Shown: positions 44,064-52,786, counted from the stretch's first letter. The stretch: DNA of 64,000 nt from Streptomyces sp. NBC_01481 (GCF_026339995.1 NZ_JAPEPT010000002.1:359001-423000), one strand, 5' to 3'. Translations and numbers: made by a program. The notes: a model not told the origin generated them from the sequence alone.

Positions 44064-44273
44064 TCAGGCGGTGGCTTCTGCCTCGCGCTTGAGGAGTTCG
44101 ACGTACTGCGCGATGTACTCAGGCGGCACGAGTCGACGACGGCCGATGCGAACTGTCTGCAGTCGCCCGAGCCGTATCTCCTCGTAGACCATCGAGCGGC
44201 CAATCCTGAGAGCTTTTGCGGCCTCTTCGGGCCTGTAGAGGAGCTGTTCAGCAGGTGCTGTGGCCGTGCTCAT
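44064..44273 (-). CDS. xis: Excisionase / MerR-type helix-turn-helix protein
   Basis: A 69-residue DNA-binding protein with a GAGGAGG ribosome site. LLYRPEEAAKALRIGRSMVYEEIRLGRL is the winged helix-turn-helix typical of AICE excisionases, followed by the VRIGRRRLVPPEYIAQYVELL wing. It lies directly upstream of the integrase on the same strand, as in pSAM2-like elements. Confidence 0.88.
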   Translation of the reverse strand: MSTATAPAEQLLYRPEEAAKALRIGRSMVYEEIRLGRLQTVRIGRRRLVPPEYIAQYVELLKREAEATA

Positions 44274-44328
44274 GCGGTGATGCCTCCTCGGCGGGGAGTC
44301 GCGGACGCTCGGCCCCCTCCCGTCAGGG

Positions 44329-44506
44329 CCGCTACATCCGCTACGCCGCTACATCGCAGGTCAGCGGCGTGTTTTGTGTAGCGGATGGATGGGCTGTAGC
44401 GGCTACGACCGTTCGCGGGGGACCAGCCGTAGCCGCTACATCTCGGTTTGCCGCTACAGATTCAGGGGCTCTGAGCTGGGCTGTAGCGGTGTAGCGGATG
44501 TAGCGC
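44329..44506. repeat. Cluster of about ten TGTAGCGG repeats in both orientations
   Basis: CCGCTAC(A/G) at 44329, 44338, 44346, 44433 and 44451, and TGTAGCG(G) at 44377, 44395, 44482, 44490 and 44499. The cluster spans the gap upstream of xis and runs into the 3' end of the DUF3631 fragment. The spacing is irregular. It could be replication iterons or a multi-site operator of the element. Confidence 0.8.
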
Positions 44507-45080
44507 CCGGTGGGGGTGGGCAGTAGCGGGCCCACGCGTCTTCGAGGTCCTTGGCGAAGAAGCCTTTGAGGACTCCACCGGCGGTGCGGATGTTGCGGGA
44601 GCCGATGGGCTCGTTGTCCGCCGTCATGTATTCGCTGAGCATCTTGGACAGTCGCCGGTTGTCGAGCGGCCGTCCGTTCAGGTCGGCCCACGGGGCGTCG
44701 TCGAGAGTGTTGAGGCGGTCGAGGATGGCAACGGTGGGCAGCTTGTCGACGCCGATGAGGACGTGGTCTCGCAGGTCTGTCAGCAGCCGCACGCCGAGGC
44801 TGCCCTTGTCGTTGGCCTGGGAGGCCTTGACTAGGGCCGCGCAGGCTTCGCGAGCCCGGCGGGGCCAGTTGCCACCGACGGCGTCCGCGACGGCGAGGAG
44901 GGGTTCCCATACATCGCCGGGGCGGTCGGTGACGCCCTCGGGCATCTCCGGCCATGCGCCCATGACCCAGCCTCGGGCCTGCTCGGCCCATGCGGCGAGA
45001 CGGTCGCGCAGCGCGTTGCCTTCTTCTTCGTGCAGGCGGGCGCGGAAGGGCTCGACCTTCTCGTTTCTCGCCCTGACGCA
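44454..45080 (-). pseudogene. C-terminal fragment of a DUF3631 replication-associated protein
   Basis: About 207 residues from ARNEKVEPFRARLHEEEGNALRDRL to the stop match the C-terminal half of AICE DUF3631 proteins, whose N-terminal P-loop part is missing. Immediately before EKVEPF the expected RMRRRAP becomes RMRQG in another frame, so the break or a frameshift lies at about 45,070-45,080. The upstream sequence belongs to an unrelated, oppositely oriented gene. The protein cannot be functional in this form. Confidence 0.75.
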
Positions 45081-45141
45081 TGCGCTCTTCCCAGCCCCAT
45101 CGCGCCGGGATGGACACAAGGAGATCTTGGCAGCGAGCGGC

Positions 45142-46107
45142 ATGGAGACGCTGGAGATCGTAAGCCGACTGAACCGGTCCGACGTCGACAACGCCACGCT
45201 TGATGCCCTGCGGATCACGACGGACCGGCTCTCCTCGGAGTACCCGTTCATGCCGAGCGAACAACTCCTCATCGAGGGGCGCCAATGGCTTCGCCGCGTC
45301 GTCGACCTCCACACGAAAAGCCTCACGCTCGCCCAGCACCGCGAAGTACTCGCACTGTCCGGCTGGCTCGCTCTACTGGTCGGTTGTGTCGAGTACGACA
45401 CCGGCGAGCGTCACGCCGCTGAGTCGACGCGCCGCGCCGCACTCTCCCTCGCCAACGAGGCTGAGCACGCAGAGGTGGCCGGGTGGGCGCACGAGATGCG
45501 GGCATGGTTCGCGCTCACGACCGGCGACTATCGCGGCGTCATCGCGGCAGCGCAGGCCGGAGCGGACACAGCACAGCACCACGGCGTTGCCGTGCAGCTT
45601 GCCGCACAGGAAGCCAAGGCGTGGGCGCGGCTCGGGGACCGCCGGCAGGTTGAGGTAGCACTCGACAAGGGACGGCGAATGCTCGAAGCGATGCCGCACC
45701 CCGAGAACCTGGACAATCACTTTGTGGTGGACCCCGCCAAGTTCGACTTCTACGCGATGGACTGCTACCGCCTGGTCGGTGAGGACAAGCTAGCGCGCAC
45801 GCTCGCCGAAGAAGTGCTGAGGGCGGGAACAGACTTCGACGGAACCGAGCGCTCACCGATGCGCAACGCGGAAGCCCGCGTCACGCTGGGCGTCACGGCG
45901 GCACGTGAAGGCGACTTGGAACAGGCGCTCAGCATGGGTGAGCGCGCCCTCGAAGGCGACCGGCAGTCGGTGCCGTCGCTCATCATGACCAGCCGCGAAC
46001 TCGCTGCCGAGATGCGGCACCGTTACGGCTCCGAGCCAACGGCACAGGACTACCTCGCACGTCTGCATGCGCTAGCCGAGCAGAAGCCTGGGTTCATGCC
46101 TCGCTAA
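45142..46107 (+). pseudogene. HTH regulator lacking its DNA-binding N-terminus
   Basis: 321 residues from METLEIVSRLNRSDVD to the stop match the ligand/TPR-like C-terminal part of the roughly 400-residue helix-turn-helix regulators common in Streptomyces (HREVLALSGWLALLVGCVEYDTGERHAAESTRRAAL). The usual N-terminal XRE domain is absent. Upstream the frame runs antisense into the DUF3631 fragment. It could still be translated from the ATG at 45142, but without a recognisable DNA-binding domain. Confidence 0.65.
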
Positions 46108-46159
46108 GCCTCGACACGCTAGGAGGGGAAGGAGAGTACCTAACTCTTAGGGGGAAATT

Positions 46160-46837
46160 TTAGGTGGCTGCCCTGAACCATTGTTCCGACAAAGCTTGAG
46201 TCAGGACGCGGGCGAGCCCATTCATGAAGCGTTCACACCTCTTTAGGTGTTCGGAGAACATTCCTTCCGGGATGTTCTCCTTACGACTTCCATGTGCGAT
46301 GTCGTTGCGAACCCGCTTCACGAACTCAATGGAGCTGTACTGATCATTAGCCACGCGATCCACAGGAATTGCCAAGTTGACCAATGCCCGTTTCAGAACA
46401 TCAGATCCTAGATTCATTTCCATCGACGCTGCCACTTCTGCGGCTATAGAAATCGGCCCATCGGAAAGCTCTTGGAGCTTACGCACGAAAGCGACTTGCT
46501 GTCGCGCACGTGTGGCCAACTTGCCTTCCCCATCCCTGGGATCTGCTCCCCTGCGCAGGCCATCGAACTCAGCGGCCAAAGCCGCTGAGAGGAGCTCGGG
46601 CCGGAGGTCCTTAGCGGCTATCGCCTGCGCGTTGATCGCCTTAATATACAGCGCCAAGGCGTTGCGCGTGAACCCCTCAAGATGAGCGTACTGCATCACA
46701 AGAATGGCACGGAGAGAATAGACAGAAGCCTCTCCGGCCTTTTTGTCCCCAAGAAGATGGTTCACCAGGTGGCGGATCTCATCCAACCGCCAACTCATGT
46801 CATCTTCGAGCTCAGCACGCATCTCGGAGACGTTCAA
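46160..46837 (-). CDS. HEPN-domain protein (MAE_28990/MAE_18760-like), candidate defence effector
   Basis: A 225-residue all-helical protein. RNDIAH (Arg-177 to His-182) is the canonical HEPN R-(N/D/H)-x3-H nuclease motif, and AILVMQYAHLEGFTRNALALY is typical of the MAE_28990 HEPN family. It starts with TTG, which overlaps the DUF262 stop (TTGA), so translation depends on the upstream gene. HEPN proteins with this motif are usually metal-independent RNases that act as toxins in phage defence. Here it is the likely effector of the three-gene operon. The target is unknown. Confidence 0.8.
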   Translation of the reverse strand: MNVSEMRAELEDDMSWRLDEIRHLVNHLLGDKKAGEASVYSLRAILVMQYAHLEGFTRNALALYIKAINAQAIAAKDLRPELLSAALAAEFDGLRRGADPRDGEGKLATRARQQVAFVRKLQELSDGPISIAAEVAASMEMNLGSDVLKRALVNLAIPVDRVANDQYSSIEFVKRVRNDIAHGSRKENIPEGMFSEHLKRCERFMNGLARVLTQALSEQWFRAAT

Positions 46838-47979
46838 CTAAGGGCTCCAGTGAAACCGTCAGCAAAGAACCCTACGCGCGTACGGAGAGAAATCCGATCA
46901 TTCTTGCCGCCCCCCGTTGCCGCCCTAAAGGAAGGATCAGATTTACCTTTTCGTACGACTTCAGCCAAAAAAGAGATTTGGCCAGTATCTTCAGGATCGA
47001 TGCGATCCAGAACCTTCTGCAGGCCCAGGACTATGCCTTCGAAATGGTATACAGAAAATTGCCAACGAGGCTCTCCTGTACGCGCATCCACGGTTCCGAA
47101 GATCCTCGGTCCGATATCGAGGTGATCCGCCATCTTCTTGATGATATCGAAGGTTTTCTCGAAGGTAGCCTTCTCGGTTTCATAGTCAAACGTCTCGGCA
47201 CCAGTTGGATCTGATACAGCTTCCATGTAGTCGGTCATGAAGTCTGCGATGTCATGACGGTAGCCAGCGCCAGCATTCTTGAAGGCGAAGAATCGAAGGA
47301 TTAGCTCCTGATCGAATTTTTCGTTCCGCGACTTCTCTGTCAGCGTTTCCACGCCGAACTTGAAATCGTCATTTCGAGAAAGGTCAATGATGAATTGATT
47401 GAAGCCGTTCGACAGTAGGCGAATTGTAGCGTTACGCACTTCATGCTTCGAAAGGTTCTCACCACCGGTGTTCAAACGCTTGAACATGTAGTAACGGAGT
47501 CTTGGGTCACTCTCCTTTCGCAAAATCTCCGCACGGATGTAACTGCGCTTGATCTTGATCTCCAGGGCTCGGGGGAGGTTGGCGAAGGTTCGCCCATTGA
47601 GCTCAGGAACGATGTCACAGTCCGAGAGAACCAAAGGCTTCAACTTCTTGCCTTCGAGGATGAGTTCGCCCCTAAAGTGCAGGTAAGTTGAGAGCCGCTG
47701 AAGGCCATCAATAAGTTCGTAAACGCGATCCTCTCTTTCAATTAGGAAGATCGGAGGAACTGGAAGTTCCAACAAGAGGGATTCGATGAAACGAGACTGC
47801 GCTCCTTCGGTCCAGCGAAACATTCTTTGAAATTCTGGGTCAATAATGAGCTCGTCTGAATCATACATATCGACAAGTTCGTTGAACGAAAAGTCATTGC
47901 TCTTCGTTCGGATGGCGGTGATCTTTCTGTCAACCGCTTGGATCAATTCTTCCGCCGGTGCATCCCCACCCGAAGCCAC
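46834..47979 (-). CDS. DUF262 (ParB/GmrS-like) protein, candidate defence sensor
   Basis: A 381-residue DUF262 protein started at GTG. IDPEFQRMFRW (about 46-56) and ELIDGLQRLSTYL (about 88-100) are the two hallmark motifs of the ParB-like nucleotide-binding fold used in GmrS and SspE. The DUF1524 HNH nuclease that GmrSD-type proteins carry is absent, consistent with the nuclease being the separate HEPN protein. There is a one-base gap after the methyltransferase stop, and a 4-bp overlap with the HEPN gene. Confidence 0.85.
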   Translation of the reverse strand: MASGGDAPAEELIQAVDRKITAIRTKSNDFSFNELVDMYDSDELIIDPEFQRMFRWTEGAQSRFIESLLLELPVPPIFLIEREDRVYELIDGLQRLSTYLHFRGELILEGKKLKPLVLSDCDIVPELNGRTFANLPRALEIKIKRSYIRAEILRKESDPRLRYYMFKRLNTGGENLSKHEVRNATIRLLSNGFNQFIIDLSRNDDFKFGVETLTEKSRNEKFDQELILRFFAFKNAGAGYRHDIADFMTDYMEAVSDPTGAETFDYETEKATFEKTFDIIKKMADHLDIGPRIFGTVDARTGEPRWQFSVYHFEGIVLGLQKVLDRIDPEDTGQISFLAEVVRKGKSDPSFRAATGGGKNDRISLRTRVGFFADGFTGALS

Positions 47980-47980
47980 T

Positions 47981-49261
47981 TCATCCCCTTCTCAAGGTGA
48001 TAACTGATTCTGCGACGTTGCTCTTCTTGTATGCTCGGGCCGGAGTGTTCAACGTGACTAGTGACCGCCGAACAACAAACTGCTCGCGCTCTTCCAGAAC
48101 CCACCCCCGAGCGGCTGCCTCATCTATGCAGATTTCTGCAAGTGGAACAGGGACATCCTTGTAAAAGGAATCCTGTACCACTAGATGCACAAGAGCCCTT
48201 TCCTTACATACGCGCGAAATCTCGTTAAGGCCATCGGTCAAGTCAGCCAGGTACTGCTGGGCTTGCTTCAGGTAGTAGCCCGACGATGCCTTGCTATCAT
48301 GGCCGGAAATGTTTACCAGGAGTTCCTGCGCGACAGGACTGAACTGGCGTGAAAACGTCTCACCCTTACGGATCAACGTTGTCCCCATGAGGCTCGATCT
48401 AAGAGACCTGTCGGCACTGATGTCATGCCCCAAGATAGCCAATTCGCGCGCATAAGCGACAGCGTAGTCAATCCGCGTGAGGTAGGGCGGAGACGTGAGA
48501 ACTACGTCGACGGAATTACTACGCAGAGGCAATGAATCCGAGGAAGCGGTCAGGATTGTCGTGCCGACCTCGGGGCGATCTTGAGTTGCTATGCGCGAAC
48601 GCAGAGCTTTCTGCTCGGTCAGCAGAAAATCATCAAGCTCGCGTGCTGGAATCCGAATGCGATCCTCTGGGGATTTGGATCGCTTCACCCAGGTGGGATT
48701 GCTGCCCTCGAATTTCTTCGTGACTCTACGAATAACCCGGAAGACGGCCACAGCACCGACGGCGTTCAGAGATCCGTCAGCATTTCGAAGCGCGGTTGTC
48801 CAGTCCCTAAACCTTCTCGCGGTACCGTCACTGAACCAGGCGTTAAGTGGGTCACTGGCTTTGTAGAACCGTCGGCCGAATCCGGGGGGCGGAGCCTCGG
48901 TGAGCTGGGGTTTTAGGCACGTCTCTCCCCGCAATCGCGCGATGACGTTTGCTACAGGGTTGCGATCCACCCCGATCGATCGGATGCCCAGCGACTGCGC
49001 AGCAAGCGTGGTCGTGCCGCTGCCGTTCCAGGGATCGAGGACCGTCATGTCACTACCGACGTGCGAGCCGTCCCTGCTGAGCTGTTTGGTTGCCCACTCG
49101 AATGCGAAACCTGCGTAATAGGGGAACACGTCTGCCATGCCGGCGGTCTCAACTGCTGGCCTCTTCGGCGACAGGACGCCACGCTCACTTGGCGAGCCGT
49201 GGAAGAGGCCCGGCAACGCCTCCTGTTCGGCTGCTGCGAGACTGGGCGTCGAACTGTCCAC
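47981..49261 (-). CDS. DNA methyltransferase (amino-methylating, SPPY type)
   Basis: A 426-residue MTase started at GTG with AGAAGGATC upstream. Motif I is LDPWNGSGTT (residues 75-84, SAM binding) and motif IV is TSPPY (256-260), which fixes the enzyme as an N6-adenine or N4-cytosine methyltransferase. About 170 residues between the motifs could hold the target-recognition region. It is the first gene of the operon with DUF262 and HEPN genes. It is visibly AT-rich relative to the chromosome, pointing to recent transfer. The target sequence is unknown. Confidence 0.9.
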   Translation of the reverse strand: MDSSTPSLAAAEQEALPGLFHGSPSERGVLSPKRPAVETAGMADVFPYYAGFAFEWATKQLSRDGSHVGSDMTVLDPWNGSGTTTLAAQSLGIRSIGVDRNPVANVIARLRGETCLKPQLTEAPPPGFGRRFYKASDPLNAWFSDGTARRFRDWTTALRNADGSLNAVGAVAVFRVIRRVTKKFEGSNPTWVKRSKSPEDRIRIPARELDDFLLTEQKALRSRIATQDRPEVGTTILTASSDSLPLRSNSVDVVLTSPPYLTRIDYAVAYARELAILGHDISADRSLRSSLMGTTLIRKGETFSRQFSPVAQELLVNISGHDSKASSGYYLKQAQQYLADLTDGLNEISRVCKERALVHLVVQDSFYKDVPVPLAEICIDEAAARGWVLEEREQFVVRRSLVTLNTPARAYKKSNVAESVITLRRG

Positions 49262-49797
49262 GATCCTTCTCTCAAGATCCTTGCGGGCTGGTACCGCGAC
49301 AGTCTACGAGACAGCTTCAGTCGAGCGCGGCATCATACCTTGCTCTTGTGTCCAAGCAGGCTCAGGCCGAAGTGCTTCGCCCCTCGTCTGCCGTGTGACT
49401 CCCGCCTGGAGTTCTCGACTCCCTGCGTCGACAAGGCCAGTGGATCGAGCAGGCGTCCCCAACGAGAACCAGGGCACTATGTTTCCCCGCGCGGATGAAC
49501 CCCTGCTGGTGGTTGCCACAGGGCTGTTGGTGCGACAGAGGCGTCGCCGTCGGCTGGGAGAAAACTCGGACAAGCTCTCGAACTCCTGCGAGTGACAGCA
49601 GGTGGTGCCGCCAACGTCCCAGGCAGGGCAATGCCGAAACCCTTACCTGTCTCACCCCCCGACTGAACCGAGGTGGGAGCCAAACGGGGGGCCAAACGGG
49701 GCGGGCGCACCACGACCGTCCCGGACAGTCATGGACTGTGCTGGAGGGGAGCGAGCAGGTCAGCGGCCTGACATCAAGGTGACGAGGGTCCTGATCG
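49262..49797. other. Region between the MTase start and attR, no intact gene
   Basis: It must contain the operon promoter. Near 49676-49703 the minus strand again encodes VWPPVW, the end motif of the integrases (GGCCAAACGG repeats), which suggests another integrase-tail relic beside attR. Nothing else is recognised. Confidence 0.5.
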
Positions 49798-49842
49798 CGT
49801 TCGGGACGAAGAGGTCGTGGGTTCAAATCCCGCCACCCCGAC
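49798..49842 (+). repeat. attR (45-bp direct repeat)
   Basis: An exact copy of 41895-49939-type tRNA-Pro 3' sequence (attL at 41895-41939). The 5' half of a tRNA is missing here, so this is the displaced original gene end. Confidence 0.9.
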
Positions 49843-49855
49843 AGCGAAACAGCAG

Positions 49856-49894
49856 GTCAGGGCCGGTTTTCCTTTACGGGAAACCGGCCCTGAC
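49856..49894 (+). terminator. Original tRNA-Pro terminator
   Basis: GTCAGGGCCGGTTT (49856-49869) pairs with AAACCGGCCCTGAC (49881-49894), 13 bases past attR. Confidence 0.75.
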
Positions 49895-49955
49895 TCGTTG
49901 GCCGGGGCTTCTGAGGAGTGAACGGGGAGTGGATCAAGGAACCACTCCCCAGTCA

Positions 49956-50408
49956 TCACCCCTGACGCGCTCTCAGTAAGGCATCGAGCGCACGCACCGG
50001 GGACCGCGGATGCATGGCCAACCGTGCACCCAGCGCCTCCTCCCACTGTTCGGTCAGCTCGTCCATGAGCCGATTCCTCATCCGCGCGGTGATGTGTGAG
50101 TAACGCGCCTGAACCGAGCCGTCCTCGTGCCCCAGACGCTCATCCATGAGCTTGGGTGGGATCCCGAGCTCCTCCATGACCGTCTTGTGAGAGTGCCTGA
50201 GCCCGTGCGGGGTGAGGCACCGTGCGATGGGCAGCCAGCATGCGTCCGCGCGGCCCGAGGCATTCCGGCCCCGCGCCGGCACCCCCGGCCAGGGGTCCGC
50301 CATAACGGGTACAGGACGCGCCTCCTGCGGGGCCTTCTTCGAGTACCACCCCGTACGGGCCGGCTGGAACAGCCAAGTCCCGGGGCAGGTGCTCATTCGC
50401 ATAGGCAC
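49956..50408 (-). pseudogene. C-terminal fragment of a second tyrosine integrase
   Basis: About 150 residues from GTWLFQPARTGWYS onward include TPHGLRHSHKTVMEELGIPP (HxLRH), DERLGHEDGSVQARYSHI (the GH motif and catalytic Tyr) and a typical tail. The N-terminal half with the first catalytic Arg is absent. Its position next to the tRNA end indicates a second, older element integrated at the same site, now largely lost. Confidence 0.75.
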
Positions 50409-50486
50409 AGGTACTCATGGGCTGTGTGCTGGTGCGATGTAGTGTTCTTGGCTGGAGTGATCCACAGGGGTAAACGGGGGCTACGC

Positions 50487-50942
50487 ATGGCGTGGGACGA
50501 GTGGGAACAGATCAAAGCCGATGTGACCGAACGGCAGTCCGCAGCGATGCGGCTCAACCACGTTCCGGTTGAGCCCAGTTCCGGGCCCAGCGCCGTGACA
50601 GGCGGCCTGAAGTCCAGCAAGAAGGCGTGGGCCACGGCCGGCGAAGGGGTGGGCTCCCTTCGCCAGAGCATCGGCGGCGGGCTGACCAAACTGGAGGACG
50701 GCCAGGCAGGGCTCGGCGCAACCACGGATTGTCTGAGCGCGGCCGCGCAGAAAGACGTGTACGACTCCTGGAAAAAGTACGCCGAAAGCGTCAGCGAGCG
50801 GTGCGGCTCACTCCAGAGCATCCTGGAGCAGGTGGGCCGCGACCTGTTGACGTCCGATGAGGCGGTCAAGGGCGAGATGGGCAAGCTGAACCTCAAGTAC
50901 GCGGACACGGACGCCGTCGGCGGCCAGGCGAAGGGCCGGTGA
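50487..50942 (+). CDS. WXG100-like helical protein
   Basis: A 151-residue mostly helical protein without a signal peptide (MAWDEWEQIKADVTERQSAAM). Two long helices separated by a small linker resemble ESX/WXG100 proteins, although no exact WxG is present. It overlaps the next gene by GTGA. In Streptomyces such genes are paired with DUF1023 hydrolases. It could be a partner or chaperone for export through a type VII-like system, an inference from the pairing. Confidence 0.6.
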   Translation: MAWDEWEQIKADVTERQSAAMRLNHVPVEPSSGPSAVTGGLKSSKKAWATAGEGVGSLRQSIGGGLTKLEDGQAGLGATTDCLSAAAQKDVYDSWKKYAESVSERCGSLQSILEQVGRDLLTSDEAVKGEMGKLNLKYADTDAVGGQAKGR

Positions 50943-52774
50943 CGGGCGGGATGGACTACGCCACCCTCAAGGCCTTCAAGCCCTCCGAGTACGAGGACGC
51001 CGCCGACGGATACCGCTCCATGGGCAACGTGGCCCAGGCAGCCAAGGATCGCGTCGAGAACACCGTGGCCGCAGGCATGCGCAAGACGTTGCAGGGTGAG
51101 GCAGCGGAGGCGGCACAGAAGCAGCTTCAAGCCCTGGCGAAGAACTTCCACTACATCCAGACCGAATGCGGCGTGATCAGCACAGCCCTCAACGGGTTCG
51201 CCTACGACATGGCGGCCGCCAAGCGGAAGCTGGACACGGCGATCGGGGACGCCCAGGGCTGCACGGTGAACGAGGACGGCTCGGTCACATATCCAGCAGG
51301 TAAGAAGCCCGGCGACGAGAAGGTCGCTGATGGCGGCACGGTGACGGGGAGTGCCGGAGGCAGCCCCACTTCCGATGCCCTGGAGCGCCAGGCGGCGAAC
51401 ATCCACCCGAACCCGAACTACGGCAAGGCGATGGGGTACGCGAACCGGATCGCCGACGCGCTCAAGGAAGCCACGGACGCGGACACGAAGTGGGCGCCGA
51501 AACTACAGGCCCTCAAGGCCGATGACGACCTGACAGTGTCCGCCCAGGACTGGACGGACGTCACGTCGGACACGGGGGGCGTGCGCGAGGCTGCCGATGC
51601 CTACCTCGACACGATCAAGCCACCGCCCAAGAACGACTCGCCCCAGGACAACGCCAACTGGTGGAACGGCCTCTCCCAGGAGCAGCGCGACGCCTACGTC
51701 TCCATGCACCCCGCGAGCATCGGAGCGCTCGACGGCCTTCCCTCCGCCGTACGCGACGACGCGAACCGGATGGTGCTCGCCGAGGCCCGAGGTGCCGCGC
51801 AGGTCGAATACGACACGTGGCTCAAGAAGCATCCGGAGCCCACGCGGCACACGGACTACATCAACCCCATGACCGGCACCATCATGAAGGGCGTCAAGGT
51901 CGACAGCGTGGCGTGGAAGGAATGGGAAGAAGCACGGAAGAGCGCCCACAAATCCATCGACGGCATGGATGCGATCCAGAACCGCTTCGACCAGACCGGC
52001 ACGAAAGGACTGCCCGAGGCGTATCTGCTGGGCTTCAGCACCGAGGGCGACGGCCGCGCGATCCTCGCCAACGGAAACCCGGACACCGCGGATCACCAGT
52101 CGGTCTACGTGCCGGGTACGACGGCGGAGCTCGGAACGATCGAGGGCGACATCAACCGCTCGGTCAATGTGTGGAACTCGGCCGACGCCAAAGCCGGTGG
52201 TCAGTCCGTCTCCACCATCACCTGGCTCGGATACGACGCGCCTGATTCCGTACCCAAGGACGCCCCGTTCGAGCACTACGCGTACGACGGCGCACCGGCG
52301 CTCAACCGGTTCTTGGACGGCCTGGAAACGTCACACACCGGCGATACGGCACCGCACCGTACCGTGATCGGCCATTCGTACGGGACGACCCTGGTCGGCG
52401 CGGCGGCCGAGACAGGGGACCTCAACGCCGATGACGTCGTCTTCGCGGGCAGCCCCGGCGTCAAGGTGTCGGGTGCCGATGAGATGGATGTCCCCAAGGG
52501 CCATGTGTGGAACGAGGAAGCCAAGGGGGACGTGGTCCCGGATCTCGGCCGCTATGGACACGGCGGGGACGGCTTGAACTTCAGAATTCCCAGCGATGAG
52601 AAATTCGGCGCCAACCAGATGACCACGGACACCGAAGGCCACAGCGGTTACTGGGATGAGGGGTCGACAAGTCTGAAGAATCAGGCCCTGGTGGTAGTGG
52701 GGAAGGGCGATGAAGTGGACTTGAAGCCGCCGCCCAACCCATTGACGAGTGAAGAAGTAATGCGTTCGAAGTAG
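50939..52774 (+). CDS. DUF1023 alpha/beta hydrolase with WXG-like N-terminus
   Basis: A 611-residue protein. The first 110 residues form a helical WXG100-like region (YATLKAFKPSEYEDAADGYRSMG). A linker follows, and then an alpha/beta hydrolase DUF1023 domain with the nucleophile elbow GHSYGTT at about residue 477-483 and AGSPGVKVSGADEM nearby. There is no signal peptide. This domain layout resembles polymorphic-toxin or type VII substrates, so a secreted lipase/esterase-like effector is possible. The start is at GTG 50939 or ATG 50951. Confidence 0.75.
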   Translation: MTGGMDYATLKAFKPSEYEDAADGYRSMGNVAQAAKDRVENTVAAGMRKTLQGEAAEAAQKQLQALAKNFHYIQTECGVISTALNGFAYDMAAAKRKLDTAIGDAQGCTVNEDGSVTYPAGKKPGDEKVADGGTVTGSAGGSPTSDALERQAANIHPNPNYGKAMGYANRIADALKEATDADTKWAPKLQALKADDDLTVSAQDWTDVTSDTGGVREAADAYLDTIKPPPKNDSPQDNANWWNGLSQEQRDAYVSMHPASIGALDGLPSAVRDDANRMVLAEARGAAQVEYDTWLKKHPEPTRHTDYINPMTGTIMKGVKVDSVAWKEWEEARKSAHKSIDGMDAIQNRFDQTGTKGLPEAYLLGFSTEGDGRAILANGNPDTADHQSVYVPGTTAELGTIEGDINRSVNVWNSADAKAGGQSVSTITWLGYDAPDSVPKDAPFEHYAYDGAPALNRFLDGLETSHTGDTAPHRTVIGHSYGTTLVGAAAETGDLNADDVVFAGSPGVKVSGADEMDVPKGHVWNEEAKGDVVPDLGRYGHGGDGLNFRIPSDEKFGANQMTTDTEGHSGYWDEGSTSLKNQALVVVGKGDEVDLKPPPNPLTSEEVMRSK

Positions 52775-52786
52775 GAGAGCTCAGAC

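Larger units (their letters stand above)
41895..49842. mobile_element. Degenerate AICE-like integrated element in tRNA-Pro
   Basis: A 7.9-kb insertion bounded by 45-bp direct repeats covering the 3' part of tRNA-Pro. It contains a 50-residue membrane protein, a frameshifted tyrosine integrase, an excisionase, TGTAGCGG repeats, a truncated DUF3631 protein, a truncated HTH regulator and a methyltransferase/DUF262/HEPN operon. The replication initiator and the FtsK-like transfer protein expected of an AICE are absent. A deletion scar near 45.1 kb marks where they were probably lost. The cargo is visibly AT-richer than the chromosome. Confidence 0.85.

Noticed and set aside
44329..44506. CRISPR-like short repeats
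   Set aside because: The units are 8 bp, occur in both orientations with irregular spacing, and lie partly in a coding fragment.
44551..45141. N-terminal 197 codons in frame with the HTH-regulator fragment
   Set aside because: This stretch is antisense to the DUF3631 fragment, and the protein-like signal begins only at the ATG at 45142.
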